Assembly (NCBI GenBank): GCA_017390585.1
Contig: JAFPBB010000047.1
Location: forward strand, 1-64,000
Length of the DNA: 64,000 bases
Reading direction: 5' to 3'
Origin: Tidjanibacter sp.
Lineage (GTDB): Bacteria > Bacteroidota > Bacteroidia > Bacteroidales > Rikenellaceae
This document shows, piece by piece, positions 6,590-16,227 of the stretch (the first letter of the stretch is position 1; every line of letters starts with the position of its first letter). Both the position numbers and the translations under genes were made by a program. The notes below the pieces were generated by a model that was not told the origin of the DNA, did not search any database, and saw only the letters and a list, made by a program, of their open reading frames with translations.

Positions 6590-9500
6590 ATGAATATTAA
6601 GACTTTTATCGATAGACCAATCTTTGCGGGGGTGATTTCGGTCATCATCGTGCTGCTTGGTTTCATCTGCCTCGTGGGTCTTCCCGTGGAGCAGTTCCCC
6701 GAGATTGCGCCTCCCACGGTGAGCGTCTCGGCAAACTATTCGGGTGCCAATGCGGAGACGGTGCAGAAGAGTGTGGTTATTCCTTTGGAGGAGGCCATCA
6801 ACGGCGTGGAGAATATGATGTATATGACCTCGTCGGCCACCAACAACGGCTCTGCCAGCATCCAGATCTACTTCCGTCAGGGCACCAATGCCGATATGGC
6901 GATGGTGAATGTGCAGAACCGTATCGCTTCGGCTCAGGGTCTGCTTCCTGCCGAGGTTACCCGCAGTGGCGTGAGCGTGCGTAAGCGCCAGACCAGCCGA
7001 ATCAAAACTCTTGCAATCTATAGCCCCGACGACTCGTTTGATGAGCGATTCTTGAGCAACTACCTCAAAATCAACATCGAGCCTCGCTTGTCGCGTATTG
7101 CAGGTGTGGGTGAGGTGGACGTGCGTGGTGCCGATTACTCGCTGCGTATATGGCTCGACCCGGCCAAGATGTCGAAATACTCGCTGATGCCTTCGGACAT
7201 CTCAGCTGTGCTGGCCGAGCAGAACTTGGAGGCACCCACGGGTACGCTTGGCGCCGACTCCCGCAACACTTTCCGCTACACGCTCAAATATCGTGGCCGC
7301 TACGACAAGGAGGAGGATTATGCCAATATGGTCATCCGAGCCGAGGGCGATGGTACGGTGCTGCGACTCAAAGATGTGGCAGAGGTGGAGCTGGGCTCTA
7401 TGAGCTACGACTACCTCGGTAAGGTGAATGGCCACCACGGTACGACGCTGATGATTTCGCAGACCTCCGGCTCGAATGCCAATGAGATCATTGAGGCTAT
7501 CGATAAGGAGGTTGAGGAGATCCGCAAGTCGCTGCCCAAGGGTATGGAGATTGTGGACCTTATGAGTACCAAGGACTTCCTCGATGCGTCGATTGCGAGT
7601 GTTGTGGAGACCCTCATTTTGGCTATTATTCTGGTGGTTCTGGTGGTATACATCTTCCTCCAGAGCTTCCGCTCCACTCTCATTCCCTCGATTGCGATTA
7701 TCGTATCTCTGGTGGGTACATTTGCATTCTTGCAGGTGGCTGGTTTCAGCCTCAATATGATTACCCTCTTTGCACTTGTGCTGGTGATTGGTACGGTGGT
7801 GGACAATGCCATCGTTGTGGTGGAGGCCGTGCAGGCCAAGTTTGACGCAGGATACGTGTCGCCCTATAAGGCCACTGTGGATGCGATGCAGGGCATCTCC
7901 ACGGCGCTGATTGCCACCACGTTTGTGTTTATGGCAGTGTTTATCCCCGTCTGCTTTATGGGAGGTACGACGGGTACGTTCTACACCCAGTTTGGTCTGA
8001 CTATGGCTGTGGCTGTGGGCATCTCGCTGCTGAACTCCATCACTCTCTCGCCTGCCTTGTGTGCGATTTTGATGAAACCCCACGTGCCCGATGAGAATGG
8101 TAAATTGAGTTTCTCGGCTCGCTTCCACGTCGCTTTCGATGCGGGCTTCAGGGGTGTGGTACGCCACTATAAGAAGGGCGTGAAATTTATGCTCAAGCAA
8201 CGCTGGCTCACGGCAATCCTTGTGGTGGTGGCCTTGGGTGGATTGTTCTATATGCTCGAGAACACCAAGACGGGTCTTGTGCCCAAGGAGGATATGGGCT
8301 CCATCAACATCGACGTGCAGACTCCTCCGGGAACCAACCTTGGAGAGACAGTGTCGGTTATGGAGCAGATTGCCGAGCGATTGGATATGGTGCCACAGGT
8401 GGAGACCTACTCCTACACCACCGGTTATGGTATGATGTCGGGTGCGGGTTCTTCGTGTGGTATGTTCACCGTGAAACTCAAAGATTGGGACCTCCGCAAG
8501 GGCGAGGGTGACGACATCGACTCTGTGATGGAGACCATCTACGACTACACGGCCGACATCACCTCGGCCAAGATTATGGTCTTTACTCGCGGTATGATTC
8601 CCGGTTATGGTGCCAGCGGAGGTTTCGAAATCTACGTTCAGGACCAAAAGGGCGGCACGATCGACAACCTCAAGGCAGTCACCGATGACATCATCGAGGG
8701 TCTCAACGAACGTCCCGAGATTGCCAGGGCTTCGACTTCGTTCGACACCAAGTATCCCCAATATCTGATTGAGGTGGACGCTGCCAAGTGTAAGCGCAAC
8801 GGCGTTTCGCCCTCCAATGTGCTGAGTGTCCTTTCGGGATATGTGGGAGGTAGCTACGCTTCCAATATGAACCGCTTCTCGAAACTCTATCGTGTTATGC
8901 TTCAGGCCAATCCCGAGAGCCGACTCGATACCGATGCGCTCAGCAATATGTTTGTGAGGAATGCCAATGGGGAGATGTCGCCCATTGCCCAGTATGTGAG
9001 TCTCACTCGCATCTACGGTCCTCAGTCCATCTCGCGTTTCAACCTCTTCTCGGCCATCTCGGTCAACGGTCAGGCGGCCAATGGCTACTCCTCGGGTGAG
9101 GCTATTGCGGCCGTGAGGGAGGTGATGGAGGAGCGACTCCCAGCAGGTTATGGCTTTGAGTTTGGCGGTATGTCGAGGGAGGAGGCTGCCTCGGGTAGCT
9201 CCACGGCAATTATTTTCGTCATCTGCGTGGTCTTTATCTACCTCATCCTTTGTGCTCTGTATGAGAGTCTGTTCATCCCGATTGTGATTATCCTTTCGGT
9301 GCCCTTTGGTCTGGCGGGCAGCTTCTTGTTTGCCAATATGTTTGGCTTGGAGAATAACATCTACCTCCAGATTGGTCTGCTGATGCTGATTGGTCTGCTG
9401 GCCAAGACGGCGATTCTGCTCACCGAGTATGCCTCGGAGCGCAGGAGGGCTGGTGCCTCCATTGTGAGTGCGGCGCTCTCGGCTGCGAAGGCTCGTTTGA

Positions 9501-9736
9501 GGGCGATTCTGATGACCTCACTCACGATGGTCTTCGGTATGTTGCCTATGATGTTCGCCACGGGTGTGGGTGCCAATGGCAACATCTCCATCGGTGTGGG
9601 TACTGTGGGCGGTATGCTCATCGGTACTGTGGCGCTTCTCTTTGTGGTGCCTGTTCTCTTCGTGGTGTTCCAATACATCGAGGAGAAGGTTAGTCCCAAT
9701 AAGTTGAACAAGAGTCGATTAATGGAAAACGAATAG
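6590..9736 (+). CDS. RND multidrug efflux pump (HAE1 family, AcrB-like)
   Basis: Proton-driven inner-membrane trimeric pump of normal length (1048 residues), with twelve expected membrane helices and two large periplasmic loops. Family motifs are present: FIDRPIFAGVISVIIVLLG, GLPVEQFPEIAPPTV, the TM4 segment VIGTVVDNAIVVVEAV and the TM10 segment LIGLLAKTAILLTEYA with the conserved Lys. One relay position differs from AcrB: the Asp-Asp pair (407/408) reads Asp405-Asn406. The gene has an AGGAGG 7 bases before its ATG. It lies between its adaptor and channel genes. Substrates cannot be read from sequence. Confidence 0.96.
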   Translation: MNIKTFIDRPIFAGVISVIIVLLGFICLVGLPVEQFPEIAPPTVSVSANYSGANAETVQKSVVIPLEEAINGVENMMYMTSSATNNGSASIQIYFRQGTNADMAMVNVQNRIASAQGLLPAEVTRSGVSVRKRQTSRIKTLAIYSPDDSFDERFLSNYLKINIEPRLSRIAGVGEVDVRGADYSLRIWLDPAKMSKYSLMPSDISAVLAEQNLEAPTGTLGADSRNTFRYTLKYRGRYDKEEDYANMVIRAEGDGTVLRLKDVAEVELGSMSYDYLGKVNGHHGTTLMISQTSGSNANEIIEAIDKEVEEIRKSLPKGMEIVDLMSTKDFLDASIASVVETLILAIILVVLVVYIFLQSFRSTLIPSIAIIVSLVGTFAFLQVAGFSLNMITLFALVLVIGTVVDNAIVVVEAVQAKFDAGYVSPYKATVDAMQGISTALIATTFVFMAVFIPVCFMGGTTGTFYTQFGLTMAVAVGISLLNSITLSPALCAILMKPHVPDENGKLSFSARFHVAFDAGFRGVVRHYKKGVKFMLKQRWLTAILVVVALGGLFYMLENTKTGLVPKEDMGSINIDVQTPPGTNLGETVSVMEQIAERLDMVPQVETYSYTTGYGMMSGAGSSCGMFTVKLKDWDLRKGEGDDIDSVMETIYDYTADITSAKIMVFTRGMIPGYGASGGFEIYVQDQKGGTIDNLKAVTDDIIEGLNERPEIARASTSFDTKYPQYLIEVDAAKCKRNGVSPSNVLSVLSGYVGGSYASNMNRFSKLYRVMLQANPESRLDTDALSNMFVRNANGEMSPIAQYVSLTRIYGPQSISRFNLFSAISVNGQAANGYSSGEAIAAVREVMEERLPAGYGFEFGGMSREEAASGSSTAIIFVICVVFIYLILCALYESLFIPIVIILSVPFGLAGSFLFANMFGLENNIYLQIGLLMLIGLLAKTAILLTEYASERRRAGASIVSAALSAAKARLRAILMTSLTMVFGMLPMMFATGVGANGNISIGVGTVGGMLIGTVALLFVVPVLFVVFQYIEEKVSPNKLNKSRLMENE

Positions 9737-9739
9737 AGT

Positions 9740-11098
9740 ATGAAGAGATATATTTTTCTTGTTTGTGCGACGCTTTCGCTGGTGGGTTGCGGCTTCCGCA
9801 ACACCTTTGAGCGACCCAATGTGAGCAACCTCCACGAGCTCTATGACGCCGACACGATGTATATGAGGTTGGCGGACTATTCGTGGCGCGAGTTCTTCAC
9901 CGACACACTCCTGCAAGGCTACATCGAGCGTGGACTCGAGTATAACATCGATATGCGTACGGCGAAACTCAATATTGCACAGGCTGAGGCGGCTCTCGAT
10001 GCGGCGCGCTATGCCTTCCTTCCATCGGTTAATGCCTCTCTGCAGGCCACACTTGCCGGTGGGGCTGGCGATGGCGCAAGTTTCAACTACTCGCTCATTC
10101 CCACTGCCACGTGGGAGGCAGATGTGTTTGGTAAGCAGTGGAATGCCAAGCAGGGAGCCGAGGTGGCTCTTGAGCAGGCCCACCTTGCCGAGCAGGCCAT
10201 CCAGAGCCGACTCATCTCCTCCATTGCAAACAACTACTACACTCTTTTGATGCTCGACGAGCAGCTTAAAACGAGCAAACACACCCTCACCACTTGGGAG
10301 GAGAACATCCGCACCCTGACCGCACTGAAGAGGGCTGGTAAGGCTACCGAGGCTGCGGTGTTGCAGGCCAAGGCCAATAAGTTCAGTGTGGAGGGCTCGG
10401 TGCTGACTCTCGAGCGCCAGATTGTGGAGCAGGAGGAGGCGCTGGCCAACCTTATGGGTGTGCTGCCTTTTGAGATTAAGAGGGGCACCCTCGACGAGCA
10501 GAAGTTCCCCGAGGAGTGGTCGGTGGGCGTACCTCTCGAATTGGTCTCGCTGCGTCCCGATGTGCGTCAGGCGGAGGCCAATTTGGCCACCAAATTCTAT
10601 GCCTACCACGAGGCGAGAGCAGCATTCTTCCCATCCATCACGCTCACGGGCTCTACGGGCTGGATGGATGCTGTGGGTCAGGCTATTAGCGACCCCGGAG
10701 AATTTATCTTGAAGCTCGTTGGCGGCATTGTTCAACCCATCTTTGCGAGGGGTACGAATGTGGTGCGAAAGGAGATTGCTTCGTCGCAGCATCAGGCCGC
10801 ATTGTTGCAGTATCGACAGACGTTGCTCAATGCGGGCGCGGAGGTGAACAATGCGCTCAAGATGTGGCAGACTTCGAGGGAACGATATGCCATCGACCTC
10901 AAGCAGATTGTGACCCTCAAGGCTGCTGTGTGGAACACCCAGCTGCTGATGAAATATGGCTCGGCGAGCTACATCGAGGTGCTCACCGCGCAGCAGAATC
11001 TGCTCAATGCGGAGCTCGCACAATCCTCCGACCGCTACTCCGAGATTCAGGGTATCATCAGGCTCTACTATGCTCTTGGCGGCGGTGTGGAGTGGTAG
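9740..11098 (+). CDS. RND efflux outer-membrane channel lipoprotein (TolC/OprM family)
   Basis: The 452-residue outer-membrane factor completes the tripartite pump. The signal peptide ends SLVGC with lipid-attachment Cys17. Two TolC-type repeats of long helices are evident (about 60-250 and 270-450), including NIDMRTAKLNIAQAEAALDAARYAFLPSVN and LRPDVRQAEANLATKFYAYHEARAAFFPSITL, the usual OEP signatures. It starts 3 bases after the pump gene and ends before a strong terminator. Confidence 0.95.
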   Translation: MKRYIFLVCATLSLVGCGFRNTFERPNVSNLHELYDADTMYMRLADYSWREFFTDTLLQGYIERGLEYNIDMRTAKLNIAQAEAALDAARYAFLPSVNASLQATLAGGAGDGASFNYSLIPTATWEADVFGKQWNAKQGAEVALEQAHLAEQAIQSRLISSIANNYYTLLMLDEQLKTSKHTLTTWEENIRTLTALKRAGKATEAAVLQAKANKFSVEGSVLTLERQIVEQEEALANLMGVLPFEIKRGTLDEQKFPEEWSVGVPLELVSLRPDVRQAEANLATKFYAYHEARAAFFPSITLTGSTGWMDAVGQAISDPGEFILKLVGGIVQPIFARGTNVVRKEIASSQHQAALLQYRQTLLNAGAEVNNALKMWQTSRERYAIDLKQIVTLKAAVWNTQLLMKYGSASYIEVLTAQQNLLNAELAQSSDRYSEIQGIIRLYYALGGGVEW

Positions 11099-11122
11099 AC
11101 TGAGAGACTCGAAATGACTATG

Positions 11123-11151
11123 GCGGCCCCATCGCGGGCCGCTTTTTTTTT
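11123..11151 (+). terminator. Terminator of the RND operon
   Basis: A GC-only stem GCGGCCC / GGGCCGC with a short loop is followed by nine T. Confidence 0.93.
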
Positions 11152-11350
11152 GCGCTTTTTCGCTGCTTTGCAATGGCGGGGAGGATGAAAATGGGCGGAT
11201 AAAAAGGCGAGTGAGAATGTGTGTAAGTGAGGGTACGAAGGGAGCGTGTAAGAGAGTGTAAAAGTGGGCGTGTGAGTGGACTTTGGGGTGTTTTACTATT
11301 TCATAGTAAAGAAAATGGGGGAGGAGATGGCGAAACTCAAATCTTTGTTG
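11152..11350. other. Non-coding stretch with a hairpin, no gene seen
   Basis: The gap between the RND operon terminator and glyS holds purine-rich, low-complexity sequence dominated by GTG, GTGTAAG and GAG words. It also has a perfect 8-bp hairpin TTTACTAT-TTC-ATAGTAAA at 11292-11310. I see no coding potential, tRNA or known riboswitch. The hairpin lies 41 bases before the glyS -7 element and could be an operator. Confidence 0.5.
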
Positions 11351-11358
11351 TATATTTG
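11351..11358 (+). promoter_or_regulatory. -7 element of the glyS transcript
   Basis: TATATTTG matches the consensus. A -33 TTTG at the right distance is not evident. Position supports translation from the ATG at 11418 rather than the in-frame ATG at 11367, which would leave almost no leader. Confidence 0.6.
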
Positions 11359-11417
11359 TAGATTGAATGATTGTGAGCAAAACGAAACAAAATAATAACT
11401 ACAAAAAATTCAAAACA

Positions 11418-12959
11418 ATGACACAAGAAGAACTCTTCAAAAAACTTATTGCACACTGCAAAGAGTATGGTTTTATCTTCCCTTCGAGCGAAATCTACGA
11501 CGGCCTCAGCGCTGTCTATGACTACGGTCAGCTCGGTGTGGAACTCAAAAATAACATCAAAACCTACTGGTGGGATTCGATGACCAAACTCCACGACAAC
11601 ATCGTGGGTATCGACGCCGCCATTTTTATGCACCCCCGTGTGTGGGAGGCAAGTGGCCACGTTGGCGCTTTCAACGACCCCCTGATCGACAACAAAGACT
11701 CCAAGAAACGCTACCGTGCCGATGTGCTCATCGAGGATTGGATCGCCAAGCAGGATGAGAAAATCGAGAAGGAGTGTGCCAAGGCAGCCAAACGTTTCGG
11801 CGAGAGCTTCGACAAGGAGATGTTCTGCCAGACCAATGGTCGCGTGCTTGAGATTAAGGCTCGCCGCGATGAGGTGAACCAGCGTATGGCCGACGCTCTG
11901 AATGCCAACGACCTCGCTGCTGTGCGCCAGATTATCCTCGATTGCGAGATTGTGTGCCCCATCTCGGGTAGCCGCAACTGGACCGAGGTGCGCCAGTTCA
12001 ACCTGATGTTCTCCACCCAGATGGGTTCGGTGGCCGAGGGTGCCAACACCGTCTACCTCCGCCCCGAGACCGCACAGGGTATCTTTGTGAACTTCCTGAA
12101 TGTGCAGAAGACCGGCCGTATGAAAATCCCCTTCGGCATTGCCCAGATTGGCAAGGCCTTCCGCAACGAGATTGTGGCTCGTCAGTTCATCTTCCGTATG
12201 AGGGAGTTTGAGCAGATGGAGATGCAGTTCTTTGTGCGCCCCGGTGAGGAGATGATGTGGTGGAACAAGTGGAAAGAGACCCGTATGAGCTGGCACCGTG
12301 CTCTCGGCTTTGGCGATGAGAACTACCGCTTCCACGACCACGAGAAGCTGGCGCACTATGCTAATGCCGCCACCGATGTGGAGTTCAACTTCCCCTTCGG
12401 CTTCAAGGAGGTGGAGGGTATCCACTCCCGCACCGACTACGATCTTGGTCGCCACCAGCAGTATTCGGGCAAAAAGATTCAGTACTTCGACCCCGAGACC
12501 GGCGAGAGCTATGTTCCCTATGTTGTGGAGACCTCGATTGGCGTGGACCGTATGGTACTCCAGGTACTCTCGGCAGCCTACAAGGAGGAGCAGCTCGAGA
12601 ATGGCGAGACCCGCACTGTGCTCTCCATCCCCGCTCCTTTGGCTCCCGTGAAGGTGGCTGTGCTTCCTTTGGTGAAGAAAGATGGCCTGCAGGAGATTGC
12701 TATGGACCTTGTGCATAAGCTCAAATTCAGCCACAATGTGCAGTACGACGAGAAGGATTCGATTGGCAAACGCTACCGCCGTCAGGACGCTATCGGCACC
12801 CCCTTCTGCGTGACCGTAGACCACCAGACCAAGGAGGATGGCACCGTCACCATCCGCGAGAGGGATACTATGAAGCAGTATCGCGTGCGTATCGAGGAGC
12901 TGGAGGCTATCGTGGCCGACAAGGTTGGTATGCGTCGCCTGTTTGAGAAACTCGTCTAA
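11418..12959 (+). CDS. glyS: Glycyl-tRNA synthetase, single-chain alpha2 type
   Basis: Charges tRNA-Gly. The 513-residue product starts MTQEELFKKLIAHCKEYGFIFPSSEIYDG, the usual N-terminus of the eukaryote/archaeal-like single-chain enzyme; an in-frame ATG 51 bases upstream would add an unconserved leader. Class II motifs are visible: WNTE-like RNWTEVRQFNLMF, RPETAQGIFVNF, FRNEIVARQFIFRMREFEQMEMQFF (motif 2) and the C-terminal VETSIGVDRMVL (motif 3) followed by the anticodon-binding domain. coaD follows after 3 bases, suggesting co-transcription. Confidence 0.97.
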   Translation: MTQEELFKKLIAHCKEYGFIFPSSEIYDGLSAVYDYGQLGVELKNNIKTYWWDSMTKLHDNIVGIDAAIFMHPRVWEASGHVGAFNDPLIDNKDSKKRYRADVLIEDWIAKQDEKIEKECAKAAKRFGESFDKEMFCQTNGRVLEIKARRDEVNQRMADALNANDLAAVRQIILDCEIVCPISGSRNWTEVRQFNLMFSTQMGSVAEGANTVYLRPETAQGIFVNFLNVQKTGRMKIPFGIAQIGKAFRNEIVARQFIFRMREFEQMEMQFFVRPGEEMMWWNKWKETRMSWHRALGFGDENYRFHDHEKLAHYANAATDVEFNFPFGFKEVEGIHSRTDYDLGRHQQYSGKKIQYFDPETGESYVPYVVETSIGVDRMVLQVLSAAYKEEQLENGETRTVLSIPAPLAPVKVAVLPLVKKDGLQEIAMDLVHKLKFSHNVQYDEKDSIGKRYRRQDAIGTPFCVTVDHQTKEDGTVTIRERDTMKQYRVRIEELEAIVADKVGMRRLFEKLV

Positions 12960-12962
12960 TAG

Positions 12963-13430
12963 ATGAAGACTGCAATTTTCCCGGGGTCGTTCGACCCCTT
13001 CACCTCGGGCCACGAGGCGCTCGTGGCCGAGGGTCTCAAGATATTCGACAAACTGATTATTGCCATCGGTGAGAATCAGGATAAGCGTGGGCTGCTCACG
13101 GTGGAGAATCGCAAGCGACTCATTGCCGACCTCTACAAGGACGACCCCCGAGTGGAGGTGGTGAGCTACCACGGCCTTACGGGTGAGTATTGCAGGGATA
13201 GGGAGCTGAAATTTATGCTGCGCGGTATGCGTAACACGGTCGATTTCGACTATGAGCGCAATATGATGCAGATCAACCAGAGGCTCTATCCAGAGATTAC
13301 CACCGTGCTGCTCTTTACCCCCTCCGATTATGTGGCCGTATCGAGCAGTGTCATCAGGGAGATTCTCAGCTTCGATGGCGATGTGGCGCAGTTTATGCCC
13401 AAGGGAATCGATATCAAAAAGTATTTGTAA
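12963..13430 (+). CDS. coaD: Phosphopantetheine adenylyltransferase
   Basis: Catalyses the penultimate step of coenzyme A synthesis, ATP plus 4'-phosphopantetheine to dephospho-CoA. The 155-residue protein shows the nucleotidyltransferase loop FPGSFDPFTSGH (His17), the binding segment RGMRNTVDFDYE and the C-terminal VSSSVIRE, corresponding to the ISSTxxR element. Length and motif spacing are normal. It lies 3 bases after glyS and 24 bases before lpxD. Confidence 0.97.
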   Translation: MKTAIFPGSFDPFTSGHEALVAEGLKIFDKLIIAIGENQDKRGLLTVENRKRLIADLYKDDPRVEVVSYHGLTGEYCRDRELKFMLRGMRNTVDFDYERNMMQINQRLYPEITTVLLFTPSDYVAVSSSVIREILSFDGDVAQFMPKGIDIKKYL

Positions 13431-13454
13431 ACAGATAAACATAAAGATACGTTT

Positions 13455-14486
13455 ATGCAATTTTCCGCAGAGATGATTGCCGCCGGATTGGGTGGCGAGA
13501 TTGTTGGTAATAAGGACGTTACCGTTAGCACATTTGCGAAGATTGAGGAGGGTAGGGCCGGAGCGATATCGTTTATGGCCAACCCCAAGTATGAACACTA
13601 TGTCTACACCACCGAGTCGACAATTGTGATTGTCAACCGCTCGTGGGAGCCCAAGGAGCCTGTGAGGGCAACACTCATCAAGGTCGACGACGCCTATGGA
13701 TGTTTTGCCAAACTGCTCGAGATGTATGTGGCCTATAAGCCTCAAAAGAGCGGCATCCATCCCACAGCTGTTGTGGCCGAGAGTGCCAAAGTGGGCGAGG
13801 GATGCTACATTGGTGCCTACGTTGTGATTGATGAGGGTGCCGAGGTGGGCGATGGCGTTAAGTTGTACCCCCACGTCTATCTGGGCGATGGCGTGAAGGT
13901 GGGCGAGAAGAGCACGCTCTACTCTGGCGTGAAAGTCTATGAGGGGTGCAAGATTGGCAGCAGGTGTATTGTTCATTCGGGGGCTGTTATTGGCTCGGAT
14001 GGCTTTGGCTTTGCACCCAATGCCAAGGGTGAGTATGACAAGATTCCCCAGATTGGCATAGTGACCATTGAGGACGATGTGGAGATTGGTGCCAACACCA
14101 CCATCGACCGTGCAACTATGGGGTCGACTGTGATTTGCAAGGGTACCAAAATCGACAATCTTGTGCAGATTGGCCACAATGTTGTTGTGGGCGCCAACAC
14201 GGTTATGGCTGGACAGTCGGCCATTGCAGGCTCTGCCAAAGTTGGTAGGAACTGTATGATTGGTGGCCAGGCAGGTGTGGTGGGCCACATCACTGTGGGT
14301 GACCGCACTATTGTAGGCTCTTCGTCGGGTGTCACCTCGTCTGTGCCCGAGGGGTCGCAAATTATGGGCTCGTTTGGTTTCGACGCTTCGAAGTTCCGCA
14401 GGGTCAATGCCGTATATCGCAATCTTCCCGAGTTGCAGCGCACCGTTAGGGAGCTGAAAAAAGAGGTTGAAGCACTCAAGGAATAG
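13455..14486 (+). CDS. lpxD: UDP-3-O-(3-hydroxyacyl)glucosamine N-acyltransferase
   Basis: Transfers the second 3-hydroxyacyl chain in lipid A synthesis. The 343-residue product has the N-terminal uridine-binding domain (about 1-95, with [14 protein letters not shown]) and a long left-handed beta helix of hexapeptide repeats (about 100-310). The catalytic His is at position 241 in [15 protein letters not shown]. The tail ending [15 protein letters not shown] is the usual C-terminal helix. ruvC starts 8 bases downstream. Confidence 0.97.
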   Translation: MQFSAEMIAAGLGGEIVGNKDVTVSTFAKIEEGRAGAISFMANPKYEHYVYTTESTIVIVNRSWEPKEPVRATLIKVDDAYGCFAKLLEMYVAYKPQKSGIHPTAVVAESAKVGEGCYIGAYVVIDEGAEVGDGVKLYPHVYLGDGVKVGEKSTLYSGVKVYEGCKIGSRCIVHSGAVIGSDGFGFAPNAKGEYDKIPQIGIVTIEDDVEIGANTTIDRATMGSTVICKGTKIDNLVQIGHNVVVGANTVMAGQSAIAGSAKVGRNCMIGGQAGVVGHITVGDRTIVGSSSGVTSSVPEGSQIMGSFGFDASKFRRVNAVYRNLPELQRTVRELKKEVEALKE

Positions 14487-14494
14487 GGCGTAGG

Positions 14495-15109
14495 ATGGCC
14501 GGCCACAACCGCATAATTATGGGCATCGACCCGGGTACAAACCGTATGGGATATGGAGTGCTCGAGGTGCTGGGCAAGAATAAGCTCCGCGCCGTGGTTA
14601 TTGGCGACATCGATATGGTCAAGATGAAGGACCCCTACGAAAAGCTGAAGTATATCTTCGACCGCGTGCTCTCACTTGTCGACGAGTATAGGCCCGATGA
14701 GGTGGCTCTGGAGTCTCCTTTCTTCGGTGAGAATGTGCAGAGTATGCTCAAGTTGGGCAGGGCGCAAGGAGTGGCTATGGCGGCTGCGTTGTGTAGGGGA
14801 CACAGGGTGTTTGAGTATGCCCCGCGCAGGGTGAAACAGGCAATCACGGGCAACGGTGGCGCCGCAAAGGAGCAGGTTGCTTCGATGTTGAAGAGTATGC
14901 TGGGGGTGGAGTACAACCCCAAGAGACTCGATGCTACCGACGGATTGGCTGTGGCTCTGTGTCACTATTTTGAGAGTACGGCCCTTGTGCCCCATCAAAC
15001 CGCCTCGCAGACACGAGGTAGGAGCAGGGGCGCTTCGTGGGAGAAATTTGTGGAGGGCAATCCCGATAGGGTCGTGAGGCCCAAGAAGGCTGCTCCGAAA
15101 GATGAATAG
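14495..15109 (+). CDS. ruvC: Holliday junction resolvase
   Basis: RuvC cleaves Holliday junctions with RuvAB. The 204-residue product carries the four acidic catalytic residues: Asp12 (IMGIDPGTNRMGYG), Glu73 (EVALESPFFGEN), Asp146 and Asp149 (KRLDATDGLAVALCH). A basic, serine- and proline-containing tail of about 35 residues extends past the normal end and looks disordered. It follows lpxD by 8 bases. Confidence 0.96.
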   Translation: MAGHNRIIMGIDPGTNRMGYGVLEVLGKNKLRAVVIGDIDMVKMKDPYEKLKYIFDRVLSLVDEYRPDEVALESPFFGENVQSMLKLGRAQGVAMAAALCRGHRVFEYAPRRVKQAITGNGGAAKEQVASMLKSMLGVEYNPKRLDATDGLAVALCHYFESTALVPHQTASQTRGRSRGASWEKFVEGNPDRVVRPKKAAPKDE

Positions 15110-15144
15110 AAGGATAACATTAATCTAATTAAACCTATTGTATT

Positions 15145-16188
15145 ATGAAAAAACTTTTGATTATTATTGCTTCCGCACTCTTGGCAGTGGGTTGCAATGG
15201 CACAAAGACTTATGTGATTGAGGGTCATATCGATGGACTCGATGGTCAGGTGATTGTGGCCGATATCAATGGCCAGCAGGAGTTTGCCTCGGTACTTTCG
15301 CCCGATGGTAACTTCAGCCTGGAGGTGGAGAGCGCTACTCCTCTCTTTGCCACCCTTGTATTGGATGGTCAGTCTGTTCTTCCCTTGTTCCTCGAGGGCT
15401 CGCCCATCAAGGTGGAGGGTGACTTCGCAGAGATGCAGACCATCTCCGCAACAGGTACTCCCGCCAACGACGCTTTCAAGGAGTTTAACCTGAAGCAGTG
15501 GGAGCTTATGTCGCCTCTTATGGATAGCGAAAGCCCCGAGGAGGAGATTATTGCGCTTATTGGTAAGATGCAGGAGATTATGAATGAGAGCTACTTGGCC
15601 AATAAGGACAACCTTTGGGGTGCCTACCTCTTCATCAGCAATAAATATAGGGAGCTCGAGGCCGAGGAGATTATCGAGGCCATTGAGGCATATCCTAAAG
15701 GTGTTCAGAAGATGGAGGAGATGGCTGTGGTTAGAGAGTATGCCGAGGGTCTGCTCAAGACCGGCGTAGGTCAGCAATTTATCGACATCACTATGCCCAA
15801 TGCTGAGGGTGTGGATGTTGCTCTTGGTGAGATTGTTAAGGCCAATAAATATGTGCTTGTGGACTTCTGGGCTTCGTGGTGCCGTCCTTGTATGGCGGAG
15901 CTTCCCTACTTGCACGAGGCCTACAAGGCCTACCACCCTCTGGGCTTTGAGATCTATGGCGTGAGCCTCGACGAGGATGGTGCAGCTTGGAAGAGCACCA
16001 TTGAGCAGCAGAATATGAGTTGGGTGAATGTGTCGACCCTTCAGGGTTGGAACACTCCCGCTGCACAGTCCTACTCCGTGGACTCCATTCCTGCCAACCT
16101 GCTGATTGACGCAGAGGGTAAGATTGTGGCCAAAAACCTGCGCGGTGAGGCTCTTGCGGAGAAACTCCACGAGCTCTTGGGTAACTAA
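15145..16188 (+). CDS. TlpA-like thioredoxin-fold lipoprotein (first of a tandem pair)
   Basis: Predicted periplasm-facing thiol-disulfide oxidoreductase anchored by lipid: signal peptide ending LLAVGC (Cys17). The N-terminal beta-rich region with YVIEGHIDGLDGQVIVADI matches the DUF4369 pattern, a helical linker follows, and a C-terminal thioredoxin/AhpC-like domain begins near residue 210. The CXXC site is WASWCRPC (Cys246, Cys249). It is 347 residues and clearly paralogous along its whole length to the next gene, 39 bases downstream. The physiological partner is unknown; such proteins reduce periplasmic cysteines or serve cytochrome maturation. Confidence 0.92.
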   Translation: MKKLLIIIASALLAVGCNGTKTYVIEGHIDGLDGQVIVADINGQQEFASVLSPDGNFSLEVESATPLFATLVLDGQSVLPLFLEGSPIKVEGDFAEMQTISATGTPANDAFKEFNLKQWELMSPLMDSESPEEEIIALIGKMQEIMNESYLANKDNLWGAYLFISNKYRELEAEEIIEAIEAYPKGVQKMEEMAVVREYAEGLLKTGVGQQFIDITMPNAEGVDVALGEIVKANKYVLVDFWASWCRPCMAELPYLHEAYKAYHPLGFEIYGVSLDEDGAAWKSTIEQQNMSWVNVSTLQGWNTPAAQSYSVDSIPANLLIDAEGKIVAKNLRGEALAEKLHELLGN

Positions 16189-16227
16189 TATTTGAGTAAC
16201 TGTTAACCAATTAAAACTCAATAGACT

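Noticed and set aside
11337..14360. A 1007-codon open frame antisense to glyS, coaD and lpxD
   Set aside because: It lies opposite three recognisable genes, has repetitive His/Leu/Asn-rich composition typical of the reverse strand of G/C-biased codons, and no domain is evident. Similar antisense frames at 7202-8761, 27879-30227 and 37448-39781 are rejected for the same reason.
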